Both the position numbers and the translations under genes were made by a program. A stretch of DNA of 64,000 nt from Chitinophaga pinensis DSM 2588 (GTDB taxonomy: Bacteria > Bacteroidota > Bacteroidia > Chitinophagales > Chitinophagaceae), in the NCBI RefSeq assembly GCF_000024005.1, contig NC_013132.1, positions 3,838,001 through 3,902,000 on the forward strand, in the 5' to 3' direction. Below the pieces are notes generated by a model. It ran no database searches. It had not been told where the DNA came from and was given only the letters and a program-made list of their open reading frames with translations. Shown in pieces: positions 27,520 to 36,751 of the stretch (positions are counted from its first letter, which is position 1; every line of letters starts with the position of its first letter).

Positions 27520-28227
27520 ATGCCAGACAGACAAATACCTTACGCTTTTAACCCGGACATACGCTATCCGGCCTATCTCACAAGGAAGGCGCTCCTGAAT
27601 GCGCTGACTATTTACATTCCTCAATTGAAAGGGCGTTTAATGGATTTTGGCTGTGGTTCAAAACCCTATAAGAGTCTGTTTTCTGTGGATGAATATATCG
27701 GTGTGGATTATGACAGTGAAGGCCATCCGCATGATGACGAGCCTGTAGATGTTTTCTATGATGGCAGACACCTGCCTTTCCCGGATCAGCATTTTGATGC
27801 AGTGTTCAGTACCGAGGTATTTGAGCATGTATTCAACCTGGAAGAGATTTTGCTGGAGATCAATAGGGTAATGAAATCAGGAGGTCGTATACTGATCACT
27901 TGTCCGTTTGCGATCTGTGAGCATGAAGAACCCAACGATTATGCCCGTTATACGCAATTTGCATTGCGCAGCCTATTTGAAAAGAGTGGTTTTAAAGTAT
28001 TGCAGATAGATAAAACCGGCGGTAACATAGAGACGATTATGCAATTAAAGATTACTTATGTAGCGAAGCATATTCTACCAGTTTTCCGTAAAATACCGGT
28101 TGTAAGGTCATTGGCCCGTCTGGTCGTATATAGTTCCATGAACCTGTATGCGATGGTGTTAGCGGCTATTTTGCCCCGCAGAAAGGATCTTTATCTGAAT
28201 AATGTCCTTTTGTGTGAGAAGTTATAA
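27520..28227 (+). CDS. Class I SAM-dependent methyltransferase
   Basis: About 235 residues from the ATG at 27520 (MPDRQIPYAFNPDIRYPAYL). An upstream in-frame start at 27403 would place coding sequence right beside the riboswitch and is unlikely. Motif I is LMDFGCGSKPY, followed by YIGVDYD (acidic loop), FDAVFSTEVFEHVF and a late MKSGGRILITCPF strand, giving the Methyltransf_11 fold. A basic, hydrophobic C-terminus (about 180-235) may touch the membrane. Similar proteins are found in glycan and lipid modification clusters. The target is not visible from context, since both neighbours run on other transcripts. Confidence 0.85.
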   Translation: MPDRQIPYAFNPDIRYPAYLTRKALLNALTIYIPQLKGRLMDFGCGSKPYKSLFSVDEYIGVDYDSEGHPHDDEPVDVFYDGRHLPFPDQHFDAVFSTEVFEHVFNLEEILLEINRVMKSGGRILITCPFAICEHEEPNDYARYTQFALRSLFEKSGFKVLQIDKTGGNIETIMQLKITYVAKHILPVFRKIPVVRSLARLVVYSSMNLYAMVLAAILPRRKDLYLNNVLLCEKL

Positions 28228-28280
28228 ACTGTTCATCATTACTGCCGGTTAATATGGCGGTATTGCAATAATCATTCAAT

Positions 28281-28318
28281 AAAAGAGGATGTCTGCTATA
28301 TGGCAGACATCCTCTTTT
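28281..28318. terminator. Bidirectional terminator
   Basis: A perfect 16-bp stem (28281-28296 with 28303-28318) with a 6-nt loop, starting with AAAA and ending with TTTT. It sits between the convergent methyltransferase and AraC genes and can terminate both. Confidence 0.88.
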
Positions 28319-28346
28319 ATTAATAGCGATCTTCAGATACCTTCAC

Positions 28347-29270
28347 TCACTTAAGTCCCTCGCGAAACTGTAGCGGCGTCATGTTCGTCTTGCTTTTAAA
28401 GAGTTTATTGAATGACTGCGGATGTTCAAATCCCAGTTCATATGCGATTTCTGCCGCTGTAAGCGCTGTGGTAGAGAGTTTTTGTTTAGCTGCTTCAATC
28501 AGCTTTGCATGAATATGCTGTTGTGTGTTCAGTCCGGTAAGGTTGCGCAACAGGTCACTCAGATAACCGGAAGATACGTTCAGTTGGTCTGAAAAGTACT
28601 TCACCGTAGGTATACCATGTTGCAGGCCCATTTCATCGGTATAGTACGTGTTCAGCAGTGTTTCAAATTGTTCTATAATCGGACTGCTGACGGTCTTTCT
28701 TGTAATGAATTGCCGTTTGTAATACCGGTTGCTGTAGTTCAGTAAAACTTCAATATAGGAGACTACCAGGTCCTGACTGATGTCATCAATAGATGTATCT
28801 AATTCATCCTGGATTTCTTCAAAGAGATGTAAGATTTTCTGTCGTTCTTTTTCCGACAGATGTAAAGCCTCGTTGATGTTATAGGAGAAGAAACCATATT
28901 TGTTGATGGATTTGGCCAGATGACTTCCCGCTATGATATCCGGATGGAAAAACAGGCTGTAACCCTGGCATGGATCACTTTCGTCTACTATAGATAGTGG
29001 TTGATTAGGCGCGACAAATATTAACCCACCTTCATCAAAGTCATAATACCCTTGTCCATATTTTAGTTTGCCGTTCATCGTACTTTTATAGGAGACCATG
29101 TAGAAATCATGCAACAGGTATCTTAATGGAGAGTCCGGTTTCATTTCGTTATGATTGATGATGACGGCGATCAACGGATGCCGCGGACTTGAAACGCCTA
29201 AAGCTTTACACAGATCAGAGATAGATCTGAAGTGATGTAACCCTTTTTTAGGAACGGATTTATCAATCAT
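28347..29270 (-). CDS. AraC-family transcriptional regulator
   Basis: 307 residues. The N-terminal cupin-like sensor half ends near residue 190. The C-terminal DNA-binding domain has both HTH motifs: VKYFSDQLNVSSGYLSDLLRNLTG and TAAEIAYELGFEHPQSFNKLFKSKTNMTPLQFR. It lies about 200 bp downstream of an SDR gene on the same strand. The same SDR-then-AraC order occurs twice more within 7 kb. The closely related copy at 31881-32618 lacks the second HTH. The inducer is unknown. Confidence 0.92.
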   Translation of the reverse strand: MIDKSVPKKGLHHFRSISDLCKALGVSSPRHPLIAVIINHNEMKPDSPLRYLLHDFYMVSYKSTMNGKLKYGQGYYDFDEGGLIFVAPNQPLSIVDESDPCQGYSLFFHPDIIAGSHLAKSINKYGFFSYNINEALHLSEKERQKILHLFEEIQDELDTSIDDISQDLVVSYIEVLLNYSNRYYKRQFITRKTVSSPIIEQFETLLNTYYTDEMGLQHGIPTVKYFSDQLNVSSGYLSDLLRNLTGLNTQQHIHAKLIEAAKQKLSTTALTAAEIAYELGFEHPQSFNKLFKSKTNMTPLQFREGLK

Positions 29271-29476
29271 TGTACAATGCTTTTCTTGTTGAATTAGGTC
29301 AGCGCAGTGCTTGTATCAGTAATGCGAGGTTATTCTAATGAATATACCTGCATGTAACTAATAAAAGGAGTTGTCCGGACTAATTATGCTTGTAAAGATA
29401 GCCAATTTGCAGGCGAACGAATGTTAACGGAAGTAAGACCAACAGTGGATAACGGTCTTACCTCCATTGGTGTTTT

Positions 29477-30325
29477 TTAATGGCTGACTGATTCAGCTGC
29501 CGGAGCGAATACCCCGCTTGTAAATTGCTGGTAAGCTTCTTCAGAAGTCGTACGCCGTGCTTTCAGCAGGGCTTGAATGTCATTGGTAGGAGCATAACGG
29601 AGTGTGTCGGTGTTGTCTGTCGCAGCGTCATAGATGGCAGTAACCACTTTTTCTACGGCATCTGCGTCCGCAGCTGTTGCCATACCGCCATATACTTTAC
29701 CAATCTGCTCTAAGAACGGTATGTAGTTTTCGATCGCCTGCAAGCCAGCGCTTTCCCCGCCCATACGTTCTATGAAAGCCGTTTTTGTTGCGCCGCCTGG
29801 TTCAACGATTTTTACCTTGATGCCAAGGGATGCAAGTTCATATCTCAGTCCTTCGGACCAGCCTTCCAACGCAAATTTGGAAGCGCTGTAAACAGAGGCC
29901 ATCGGGAAACCTATGGCGCCGGCACCTGAGCTGATATTAATGATCGTACCGTTGTTCTTTGCACGGAAATGCGGGAGGATGGCTCTTACAACATCCATTG
30001 CGCCGAATACATTGACAGCAAACTGATCCTGTATGCCTTCCGGAGAGATACTTTCAAAAATACCAAAGAGACCATATCCGGCATTATTCACTACCACATC
30101 AATATTACCAAAGCGTTCAATACCTCCTGTGATAGCCGTTTCGATACTTGATTTGTCCTGTACGTCCAGCTTTGTAACGAAAACACGATCCATGTTTTGC
30201 AGGTCTCCTGCTTTTGTGATGTCACGCATGGTGGCAATTACATTCCAGCCTTTTTGTGCGAAGTAATGTACTGCTGATGCGCCAAATCCTGTAGAGGTAC
30301 CTGTAATCAATATAGTCTTGTTCAT
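29477..30325 (-). CDS. SDR-family oxidoreductase
   Basis: 282 residues of classical short-chain dehydrogenase: LITGTSTGFGASAV (cofactor site), NNAGYG, a Ser in INISSGAG and the active YSASK. The C-terminus is extended relative to 250-residue members. NADP use is likely from the sequence style after strand 2 but not proven. Substrate unknown. Downstream on the same strand is an AraC regulator that probably controls or is co-expressed with it. Confidence 0.9.
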   Translation of the reverse strand: MNKTILITGTSTGFGASAVHYFAQKGWNVIATMRDITKAGDLQNMDRVFVTKLDVQDKSSIETAITGGIERFGNIDVVVNNAGYGLFGIFESISPEGIQDQFAVNVFGAMDVVRAILPHFRAKNNGTIINISSGAGAIGFPMASVYSASKFALEGWSEGLRYELASLGIKVKIVEPGGATKTAFIERMGGESAGLQAIENYIPFLEQIGKVYGGMATAADADAVEKVVTAIYDAATDNTDTLRYAPTNDIQALLKARRTTSEEAYQQFTSGVFAPAAESVSH

Positions 30326-30487
30326 TGTCTGAGAATTTATTCGTTTGATATTTGTTATGATGCAAATGTCTCACGAATGCAATGCCCCCAATAAACCAAA
30401 ACGAGAGAATGATTAGCCGGAATGAGGATTCAACTTATTTCACTTTTTATACTACCTTGCCGATACTTTGACTTTTTAATTTTTTCT

Positions 30488-31282
30488 ATGGCTTTCATTA
30501 ATTTCAAACTCAGGCATCCGGATAACATCATTCCCTGGGGTGATCAACCGGATACAATCATGGACTGGACCGCGCTCACGGATGGTGAATATTGGCTTGA
30601 TGTAAATAAGACGACGCTTTACGAATATACAAATGAAGTATTGGCTGGTGGGAATGGAAACGACTCTACTTATGTCGAATATCAATTGGTGCGTTTGATA
30701 GAAGACTGGACAGGTCTTTTTGAATCTATTGCTGAATCTGTCCCGGATGCTTTTTACGCAATTTCAAAGGATAATAGCTATTTGTACAGGTTTTACACGG
30801 CTGTTACAAAATGGATAGATAATGCAGCTGAAGATGCTTCCATTGATGTAGATACCTACGAGAAGACGATTGAATGGATATACAGCCGAACGTTGAATGC
30901 GATGCATTTAACTGGCGGACCGGGCATCAGCTTTTTCAGAAACGGGAATAATATTTCTATTGTCTGGAAGGCAGACCATCTGACAGAAAACAATATTCCT
31001 GTGTGGACAGCTCAGAACGGAGCTGTTGAAATGGAATACAAAGCATTTGTCAATGAAATGGAAGACTTTGGACATCGCTTTTTTGATGCCATGGACACAC
31101 AGGTAGGAATAGCGGTGGAAAAAGACTGGGGTACTACACGTCTCAATAAAGAGCAATTGGTACAGGAACACCAGGAAAGAAGGGCTGAATTCCAGAAAAG
31201 TCTGGTTGTGTTGAAAGGGGAGCCAACTAAACACACAGATTGGGATTTAATCAACTCCCTGATAACGAAAATGTTCAGCTAA
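30488..31282 (+). CDS. DUF5984-family protein
   Basis: 264 residues from the ATG at 30488 (MAFINFKLRHPDNIIPWGD). An upstream ATG at 30422 would add a hydrophobic tail not expected for the family. The start IIPWGDQPDT followed by LTDGEYWLDV is the DUF5984 signature. The family is found in many bacteria and has no known function, though it resembles immunity-like proteins in length and lack of a signal. It stands alone between SDR/AraC cassettes with its own divergent promoter region. Confidence 0.65.
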   Translation: MAFINFKLRHPDNIIPWGDQPDTIMDWTALTDGEYWLDVNKTTLYEYTNEVLAGGNGNDSTYVEYQLVRLIEDWTGLFESIAESVPDAFYAISKDNSYLYRFYTAVTKWIDNAAEDASIDVDTYEKTIEWIYSRTLNAMHLTGGPGISFFRNGNNISIVWKADHLTENNIPVWTAQNGAVEMEYKAFVNEMEDFGHRFFDAMDTQVGIAVEKDWGTTRLNKEQLVQEHQERRAEFQKSLVVLKGEPTKHTDWDLINSLITKMFS

Positions 31283-31665
31283 TGCTATTGCTGTCGGAAT
31301 AGCTGGACGATTAGAAAAATCGTCGTTTGTTATAGTGTTTCCTACTTTACTTCCATTTCAAGCGGGAAGCCGGCAAGTGTGTTCTCTTTTTCTTGTAATC
31401 CCATTTTAAAATTTACGGTTAGGTTAAAAAAACAGTAGCTGTTCTCGGTTTATAAAAGTATAGTGCTGCGCGACTATTGCTGCATGTGCGGCTACTGATC
31501 GAGAAACCAGCTGTGCTTGAACCATACTATAAACAGTTACCTGCTTTGGAAACTATCGCACTTACTACATAAATCAGGTTAGAAGTCGTAAGCCCAATTA
31601 AAGACAATTTAAAATAGGAGGATTTCCGTTATTTATTTATTTTACTACGAATAATCAGATTATAA
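31283..31665. other. Intergenic region, possibly a recombination scar
   Basis: 383 bp without a convincing gene. A short open stretch on the + strand (about 31465-31571, translated LLIEKPAVLEPYYKQLP) looks coding-like but has no start and no identified family. No remnant of the missing AraC C-terminus was found here. The sequence lies beside the truncated AraC gene. Confidence 0.35.
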
Positions 31666-31902
31666 GTGAGCGATTTACCAGAAATAACAAAACCGCGGAA
31701 CCAGACGTGGAAACATATCCCCGGAGGAGTGAAATTAATATTTCCGTTAACCTCTCTTATTGTTGTACTGAAGCTTTGTGACGTGAGTCCGATGGCCGGT
31801 TGGTCATGGTTATGGATTTTATCTCCCTTCTGGATATCCATGGCATTAGGCATTCTTACGTTCGTGGGGATGTTTATCGTCTATTTTTTCTTTGACAGAT
31901 AG
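31666..31902 (+). CDS. Small membrane protein, Fragile-X-F-like
   Basis: 78 residues with a GTG start at 31666. The second half has two hydrophobic spans with WSWLWILSPFWISMALG, reminiscent of the small 'transmembrane Fragile-X-F' family seen in phages and bacteria. No ATG start is available upstream of the spans. It overlaps the 3' end of the truncated AraC gene on the other strand by 22 bp. Function unknown; the call is tentative. Confidence 0.45.
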   Translation: MSDLPEITKPRNQTWKHIPGGVKLIFPLTSLIVVLKLCDVSPMAGWSWLWILSPFWISMALGILTFVGMFIVYFFFDR

Positions 31903-32618
31903 AGGGCAATATCACTCAAATACCCAGGTGAAACGTGTAAATCACTTGCTAAGCTGTTAACAGTGGGTAGATTGGAAGACAGATCTTGTTCAAAATGTTT
32001 TGATAAGGCTTCTTCAAATTTGACCAGTAGGTCATTACTTGCCATTTTACGGGTTAAAAACTGTCGACTATAAAACCGGTTACAATAATTGAGTAATAAT
32101 TCGAGATTTGAGGTAATCACATCTGCACTGAAGTTATCGACCCTTGAGAGATATTCATTTTCAATATTACGAACAAGGCTTTCAATCAGCTTTTCTTCTT
32201 CATCTGAGAGGTGAAGGGCTTCATTCGCCTCATAAGAAAAGAAGCCGTAATTTTTGATGGATTTCCCTAAGGCGTAGTTCCGGATCAGGTCAGGATGAAA
32301 CAATAAAGACCAGCCATTACGACTCCGTTCCTTCCCTTGATCAACGCCCATTACCTGATTGGGGGCGGTGAATGTCATAGTACCATTATCAAAATCATAG
32401 TAATGTTTACCATAGCGCATTTGTCCCTGAAAATCCCGTTTAATGCATATATGATAGAAGTTCATGACCAACCTGGTAGCCGGACTTTCATCAACGGGTG
32501 ATTCATCCGCATGATTAATCAAAGTAATTAAAGGATGTTTCGGTGGTGGCAACTGCAGTAGCCGATGCATTTCTGAAACAGAATTGATACTTTTTATGTC
32601 GGTTGCTGTGCGGCTCAT
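31881..32618 (-). pseudogene. AraC-family regulator truncated in its DNA-binding domain
   Basis: 245 codons. The N-terminal sensor half matches the intact regulator at 28347-29270 along its length (for example the shared GKSIKNYGFFSYEANEALHLS region). The frame stops just after HVSPGYLSD, within the first HTH. The last residues IALYLSKKK do not match the family and the second HTH is missing. About 60 residues are lost. The downstream DNA encodes an unrelated small membrane protein on the opposite strand, so the 3' end was replaced or deleted rather than frame-shifted. A surviving sensor-only protein could still be made. Confidence 0.75.
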
Positions 32619-32690
32619 GATGTCCGGTTTATCAATGGAACAGCAAGCGAAGTACTCACTGTTCCATACAGGTCCTCAATTTCTCACCAA

Positions 32691-33440
32691 TTATTTAAAA
32701 CCACCTGATACTTCAATAAACTGGCCGGTGATGACACTTGCTTCATCAGCAGCGAGGAATACGACGGTATTGCCGATGTCTTCCGGGGTGGCCATCCGGC
32801 CAAGTGCACTTCTTGCGATTGTTTGTCTGATTGGCTCAGAATCAGCAGTTGCGCCGAGTTTGGCAACTCCTTCTGTTAGTACGCCTCCCGGTTGAACAGC
32901 GTTCACCCGGATATGCTGTGGTCCTAATTCCTGTGCAAGCGAAATGGTGATTGAATCTACAGCTCCCTTAGAAGCGGCATAAACCAGGGAATATGGCTCC
33001 GGACGGGTACTGGCAAAAGAACTGATATTAATAATGCTACCACCCTTAGCACCAAAAAATTGTACTGCCGCCTGCGATGCTAAAATGATGCCCAATACGT
33101 TTATATTAAAGATGCGGTTGAAGCTATCCGCTGTAACATGCACCAAGGGGGCTAACTCGTAAATGCCCGCATTATTCACCAGCACATCTAAGCTACCATA
33201 AGCAGCGATGGTTTGTGTGAAAAGGCGCTGAATGTCTTCTTGTTTAGCCGTATCGGCCTGTATGGCAATGGCAGTTCCACCAGCTGTTGTTATTGCAGCT
33301 ACCACTGCAGCAGCACTCTCTGCACTGGAAACATAATTTACGACAACTTTAGCGCCCGCAGCAGCCATTTGTTTGGCTATGCCAGCTCCGATGCCTTTTG
33401 AGGCTCCTGTAACTATAGCGACTTTGTTCTGTAATTGCAT
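32691..33440 (-). CDS. SDR-family oxidoreductase (FabG-like)
   Basis: 249 residues, the usual length of FabG-type SDRs. Cofactor motif VTGASKGIGAGIA, NNAG, INISSFAS, active site YAASK and the C-terminal VITGQFIEVSGGFK are all present. The Ser and Asn around VVNYVSS after strand 2 suggest NADP. It is followed 72 bp later by the truncated AraC gene, the second of three SDR/AraC cassettes. The physiological substrate is unknown. Confidence 0.92.
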   Translation of the reverse strand: MQLQNKVAIVTGASKGIGAGIAKQMAAAGAKVVVNYVSSAESAAAVVAAITTAGGTAIAIQADTAKQEDIQRLFTQTIAAYGSLDVLVNNAGIYELAPLVHVTADSFNRIFNINVLGIILASQAAVQFFGAKGGSIINISSFASTRPEPYSLVYAASKGAVDSITISLAQELGPQHIRVNAVQPGGVLTEGVAKLGATADSEPIRQTIARSALGRMATPEDIGNTVVFLAADEASVITGQFIEVSGGFK

Positions 33441-33554
33441 ATACTCTTCTAATTTTATGGGAGCAAAGTTTCAGGAAATGCCAAAATAAAAGGTATCCGA
33501 ATCGCCAGAAAAGGTATCCGTAATGAGTGTCGGGATAGTGAAATTTATCTTTTG

Positions 33555-34370
33555 TTATTCTATTGAAGCAGGAGGAATCTTCGATTGCCTGGCTAATGCT
33601 GTCGGCGTCTGACCGAATTGCTTTTTAAAGGCGAATGAAAAATGGGATAAGGTTTCAAATCCGAGGTCCAGGAATATATCTGTTGGTTTTTGTTGCTTTT
33701 TTTCGATTAAAAAGTACGCTTCCTGCAGACGCTTTTGTACCAGCCAACGGCTAGGCGTCTGACCAAAGATCAGGTGAAAATCCCGTTTAAATGCCGATAA
33801 ACTACGCCCGGTAAGAAAGGCGAACCGTTCGACACTCACATTAAACCTGTAATTCATATTCATAAAGGCCTCCAGGTCTATTTTTTCCGGCACCGCATAA
33901 TCAAAAAATATACCTGCGAGTGTTGGTTGCAAACGCAACAGGATTAGTAAAAGCTCTTCACGCTTGATGTCAAAAAATTCCTGATCGATCTGGCCCTTTT
34001 CGTTATAATAAGGCTTCAAAGACTGAATAAATGCCGGTACCAGGGATCTGTCATCAATCCTGACGAAACTCTCAGTAGCATTAAATCTTACCGCTTCTGA
34101 ACGGTGTTTCTTCTGGAAGGCTTTTAAAAATGCTTCATCAAAGACGAAGATGATCTTTTCGATATCTCCGTCATAAGGAATATCCTGCTGTTTGCTGAGC
34201 CGGTTTTTACGGGCAATGCCATACTCACCTGATGATAAGGTGTAAGTTTTGTGGCCATAATACCCGCTCATTACCCCCTTTTCCAGGTAGAAAAAAAGAT
34301 GTTCAGGAATAAATTGTTCCTGGGGTACTGGCGGACCTACAAGCCGGGTTTGACTGACAGATACTTTCAT
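33555..34370 (-). CDS. AraC-family transcriptional regulator
   Basis: 271 residues. The N-terminus is a cupin-type sensor (LFFYLEKGVMSGYYGHKTYTL). The C-terminus holds two HTH motifs, FAFLTGRSLSAFKRDFHLIFG and PTDIFLDLGFETLSHFSFAFKKQFGQTP. It is unlike the other two AraC proteins in this stretch, so the cassette probably arose separately. It begins 14 bp after the SDR gene stop, so they form one operon. Confidence 0.92.
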   Translation of the reverse strand: MKVSVSQTRLVGPPVPQEQFIPEHLFFYLEKGVMSGYYGHKTYTLSSGEYGIARKNRLSKQQDIPYDGDIEKIIFVFDEAFLKAFQKKHRSEAVRFNATESFVRIDDRSLVPAFIQSLKPYYNEKGQIDQEFFDIKREELLLILLRLQPTLAGIFFDYAVPEKIDLEAFMNMNYRFNVSVERFAFLTGRSLSAFKRDFHLIFGQTPSRWLVQKRLQEAYFLIEKKQQKPTDIFLDLGFETLSHFSFAFKKQFGQTPTALARQSKIPPASIE

Positions 34371-34384
34371 ACGCGTATCGGAAG

Positions 34385-35314
34385 TTAAAAAAACTTTGCC
34401 AGAAAAGCCCTCGTTTCGTGTACCACCTTCTCCTGGAAAACAGGATCATGTGCTAGTATAGATCCGCGCATTGGCTGCGCTTTTTCGTCAAAATAAACGC
34501 CGCTTGTATTGGAGTCATCCGTCAATACCCGGGTAATGACTTTTGCCGATTTTCTGGGTGTACTGGCGTAATGAGAGAATGGTGGTATGATCGCCATTAA
34601 ATGCCCGAAAATGAATTGTACGACTGGATTTGCACCGCCGAGACGAGTGCCACGCGTGATCCCCGGTTCAATCGCATTAAAGTGTAATCGCGGATTTTCA
34701 CGGGCGAAGTATAAAGCGGCGGCAAGTACACATTGTTTCGAGGTGGCATATGCGTCTATGCCTCCCAATTTAGAGCCGTCAGCCAACCATTCACCATTTG
34801 CACTTGCTGCCACAGAAATAAAGCGCGCTCCTTTCATACCCATCGCTTTGGCGGGTTTACGTTCAGGATCTTCAATCGCTGATGAAATAAAGGCCACATT
34901 CGCGCCATCAGAAAGGTAAGGCGCCAGGGCTTCTGTTAATGCGAATGCACCCAGATAGTTGGTAGCATAAGTCAAGTCCCATCCCTGCGCGTTTTTACCT
35001 GGTTTTGTCAGCATTACTCCCGCATTATTAAGCAGTCCTGCAATAGGTACGTTGAGCTGGATAATTTTCGCGACGGCTTGTTGAATACTTTTCAGATCTG
35101 ACATGTCACATACTACGGTGACCGCCTGATGTCCTGCTTTTACAATCTCTTCTTTTACCTGGTTCAGTTTATCCGGGTTCCTGCCCATCAGGATGACGTT
35201 GCCATGTTTGGCAAGCTCCAGTGCGGTTGCATAACCAATGCCTGATGTCGGACCAGTGATAATGTAGTTCTTTTTGTCTGATGTACTTTTTGATACTGTT
35301 TTTGCCATGATCAT
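34385..35314 (-). CDS. SDR-family oxidoreductase
   Basis: 309 residues (ATG at 35314, alternative ATG at 35308). It shows IITGPTSGIGYATALEL, NNAGVM, AFISSAIED and the active YATSK. The long C-terminal part resembles the protochlorophyllide-reductase-like or retinol-dehydrogenase-like SDR group. The substrate cannot be read from sequence. Its stop is 14 bp before the AraC start downstream. Regulation is likely by that AraC protein. Confidence 0.9.
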   Translation of the reverse strand: MIMAKTVSKSTSDKKNYIITGPTSGIGYATALELAKHGNVILMGRNPDKLNQVKEEIVKAGHQAVTVVCDMSDLKSIQQAVAKIIQLNVPIAGLLNNAGVMLTKPGKNAQGWDLTYATNYLGAFALTEALAPYLSDGANVAFISSAIEDPERKPAKAMGMKGARFISVAASANGEWLADGSKLGGIDAYATSKQCVLAAALYFARENPRLHFNAIEPGITRGTRLGGANPVVQFIFGHLMAIIPPFSHYASTPRKSAKVITRVLTDDSNTSGVYFDEKAQPMRGSILAHDPVFQEKVVHETRAFLAKFF

Positions 35315-35421
35315 TTTTTTAATAGCATGACAAATATCAGCAATGATTTATGTACCCTGGTTTCGTAGAACGTCCAAATTTGATGTCTTGAAACGTCCAT
35401 ATTTATGTACGGTTATGCGTG

Positions 35422-36507
35422 TTATAGCTGCCCTGTTTTGTTTTTAAAACTTTTAATGGTGTTACCATCATAACGATACGCGCCATCTAAAGCGCCAAAC
35501 CAGATATTGCCTTTGTTATCTTCTAAAATGCCGAAAAACATGCCTTCTACGGACTGTATTTCGGTTATATTGGGCCTGCCATCGGATAGGGACTTTCCAT
35601 CATAACGGGAAAGTGCCCAGGCCTTATTGGACAATGTCTTTCCGTCATACATGGAAAGCGCCCAGGTTTGACTATAATCTCTTTCTGAACTGGTCCAGAT
35701 ATTACCTTTTTTATCCTCGATGATATAACCAACAAACGTTTTCGTGAAATTGGTAAATGCACTACCATCATAACGCCAAAGACCGTCAGGGCCGCCAAGC
35801 CAGATATTTCCTTTTTTGTCTTTGATTAAAGAACGAACATTCTTAAAAGGTATGTTTTCGTGGGTGAAAACGGTGAATGTTTTTCCGTCATATACGAAGG
35901 TATTGCCTCTTGTAGCAAACCAAAACTTGCCTGTTTCATCTTCAATAATTGCATTGACTTCATAAGGTGGTCTATCCGGAAATGTTTTCCCTGTCCGGTC
36001 TTCATTCATCGTCTCTCCATTGATGATATAATTCTGGAAGGCATTCCCATCGTAGCGGCTTACTCCTCCAAAGACACCGAACCAGATGTTGCCTTTTTTA
36101 TCTTCATAAATACTGCCGACATCATTATTAAGCAGTCCATCCCTGACCGTGAAATTTCGGAAGGATTTCCCATCATAACAATAAACACCTGCACCAATAG
36201 AGCCGAACCAGAAGTTACCTTTGCTATCTTCCAAAACAGAAAAGAAACGGGCCTTACTCACATTACTGGTCATATTGGTAAAGGATTTTCCATCGTATCG
36301 AAACATACCCTCCCATGAGGCAATCCAGATGTTGCCCTTCCTGTCTTGTATAATATTTCGGGTGATTTCATTAGGTCCGGATGCAGTAACTATATTTTTT
36401 ATTTCGGACTTGAGATTTTCTTTGGTGAGATCTGCTTTGTTTTGTCCTTTGCCAGAAGTGTGAAAAGCAAGCATCCAGAGGAAAATATACATCAGTGTGT
36501 ATTTCAT
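35422..36507 (-). CDS. Secreted seven-repeat Reg_prop propeller protein
   Basis: 361 residues with a Sec signal (about 1-21). Seven repeats of about 40 residues follow, each with a core like EDKKGNIWFG....YDGKSF. This is the two-component-regulator propeller motif that forms the periplasmic sensor of hybrid two-component systems. Here it stands alone without histidine kinase or receiver. Near residues 280-310 the repeat is locally duplicated (WALSMYDGKTLS then WALSRYDGKSLS). It diverges from a membrane-anchored winged-helix regulator, and the two may form a split sensory unit. That link is inference. Confidence 0.82.
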   Translation of the reverse strand: MKYTLMYIFLWMLAFHTSGKGQNKADLTKENLKSEIKNIVTASGPNEITRNIIQDRKGNIWIASWEGMFRYDGKSFTNMTSNVSKARFFSVLEDSKGNFWFGSIGAGVYCYDGKSFRNFTVRDGLLNNDVGSIYEDKKGNIWFGVFGGVSRYDGNAFQNYIINGETMNEDRTGKTFPDRPPYEVNAIIEDETGKFWFATRGNTFVYDGKTFTVFTHENIPFKNVRSLIKDKKGNIWLGGPDGLWRYDGSAFTNFTKTFVGYIIEDKKGNIWTSSERDYSQTWALSMYDGKTLSNKAWALSRYDGKSLSDGRPNITEIQSVEGMFFGILEDNKGNIWFGALDGAYRYDGNTIKSFKNKTGQL

Positions 36508-36708
36508 GATTTGTGTTATTTATTGTCAGAAATTATCGATAAAGAAAAAGAGCAATAGTACGGGTCAAATAGGCTACCTTTCAGTCTCATTTACCGCTGT
36601 TACCAGGATGATCGTCAGGCGGTATAAAACGGCTCTTTTATCTTTCCCTTCATATCAAAGCTGCCCAGACGAAATTACTTTGATATCTTTCAGGGCAATG
36701 TATCCGGC

Positions 36709-36736
36709 TTGTAAATAGAATTGTAAACTTTGTAAA
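36709..36736 (+). promoter_or_regulatory. Three TTGTAAA direct repeats upstream of the winged-helix gene
   Basis: The heptamer TTGTAAA occurs at 36709, 36721 and 36730, ending 15 bp before the start codon. Winged-helix regulators of OmpR type bind spaced direct repeats, so this could be an autoregulatory site. The sequence is AT-rich and could also be a chance or promoter pattern. Confidence 0.35.
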
Positions 36737-36751
36737 TAAAATATTGACAAT

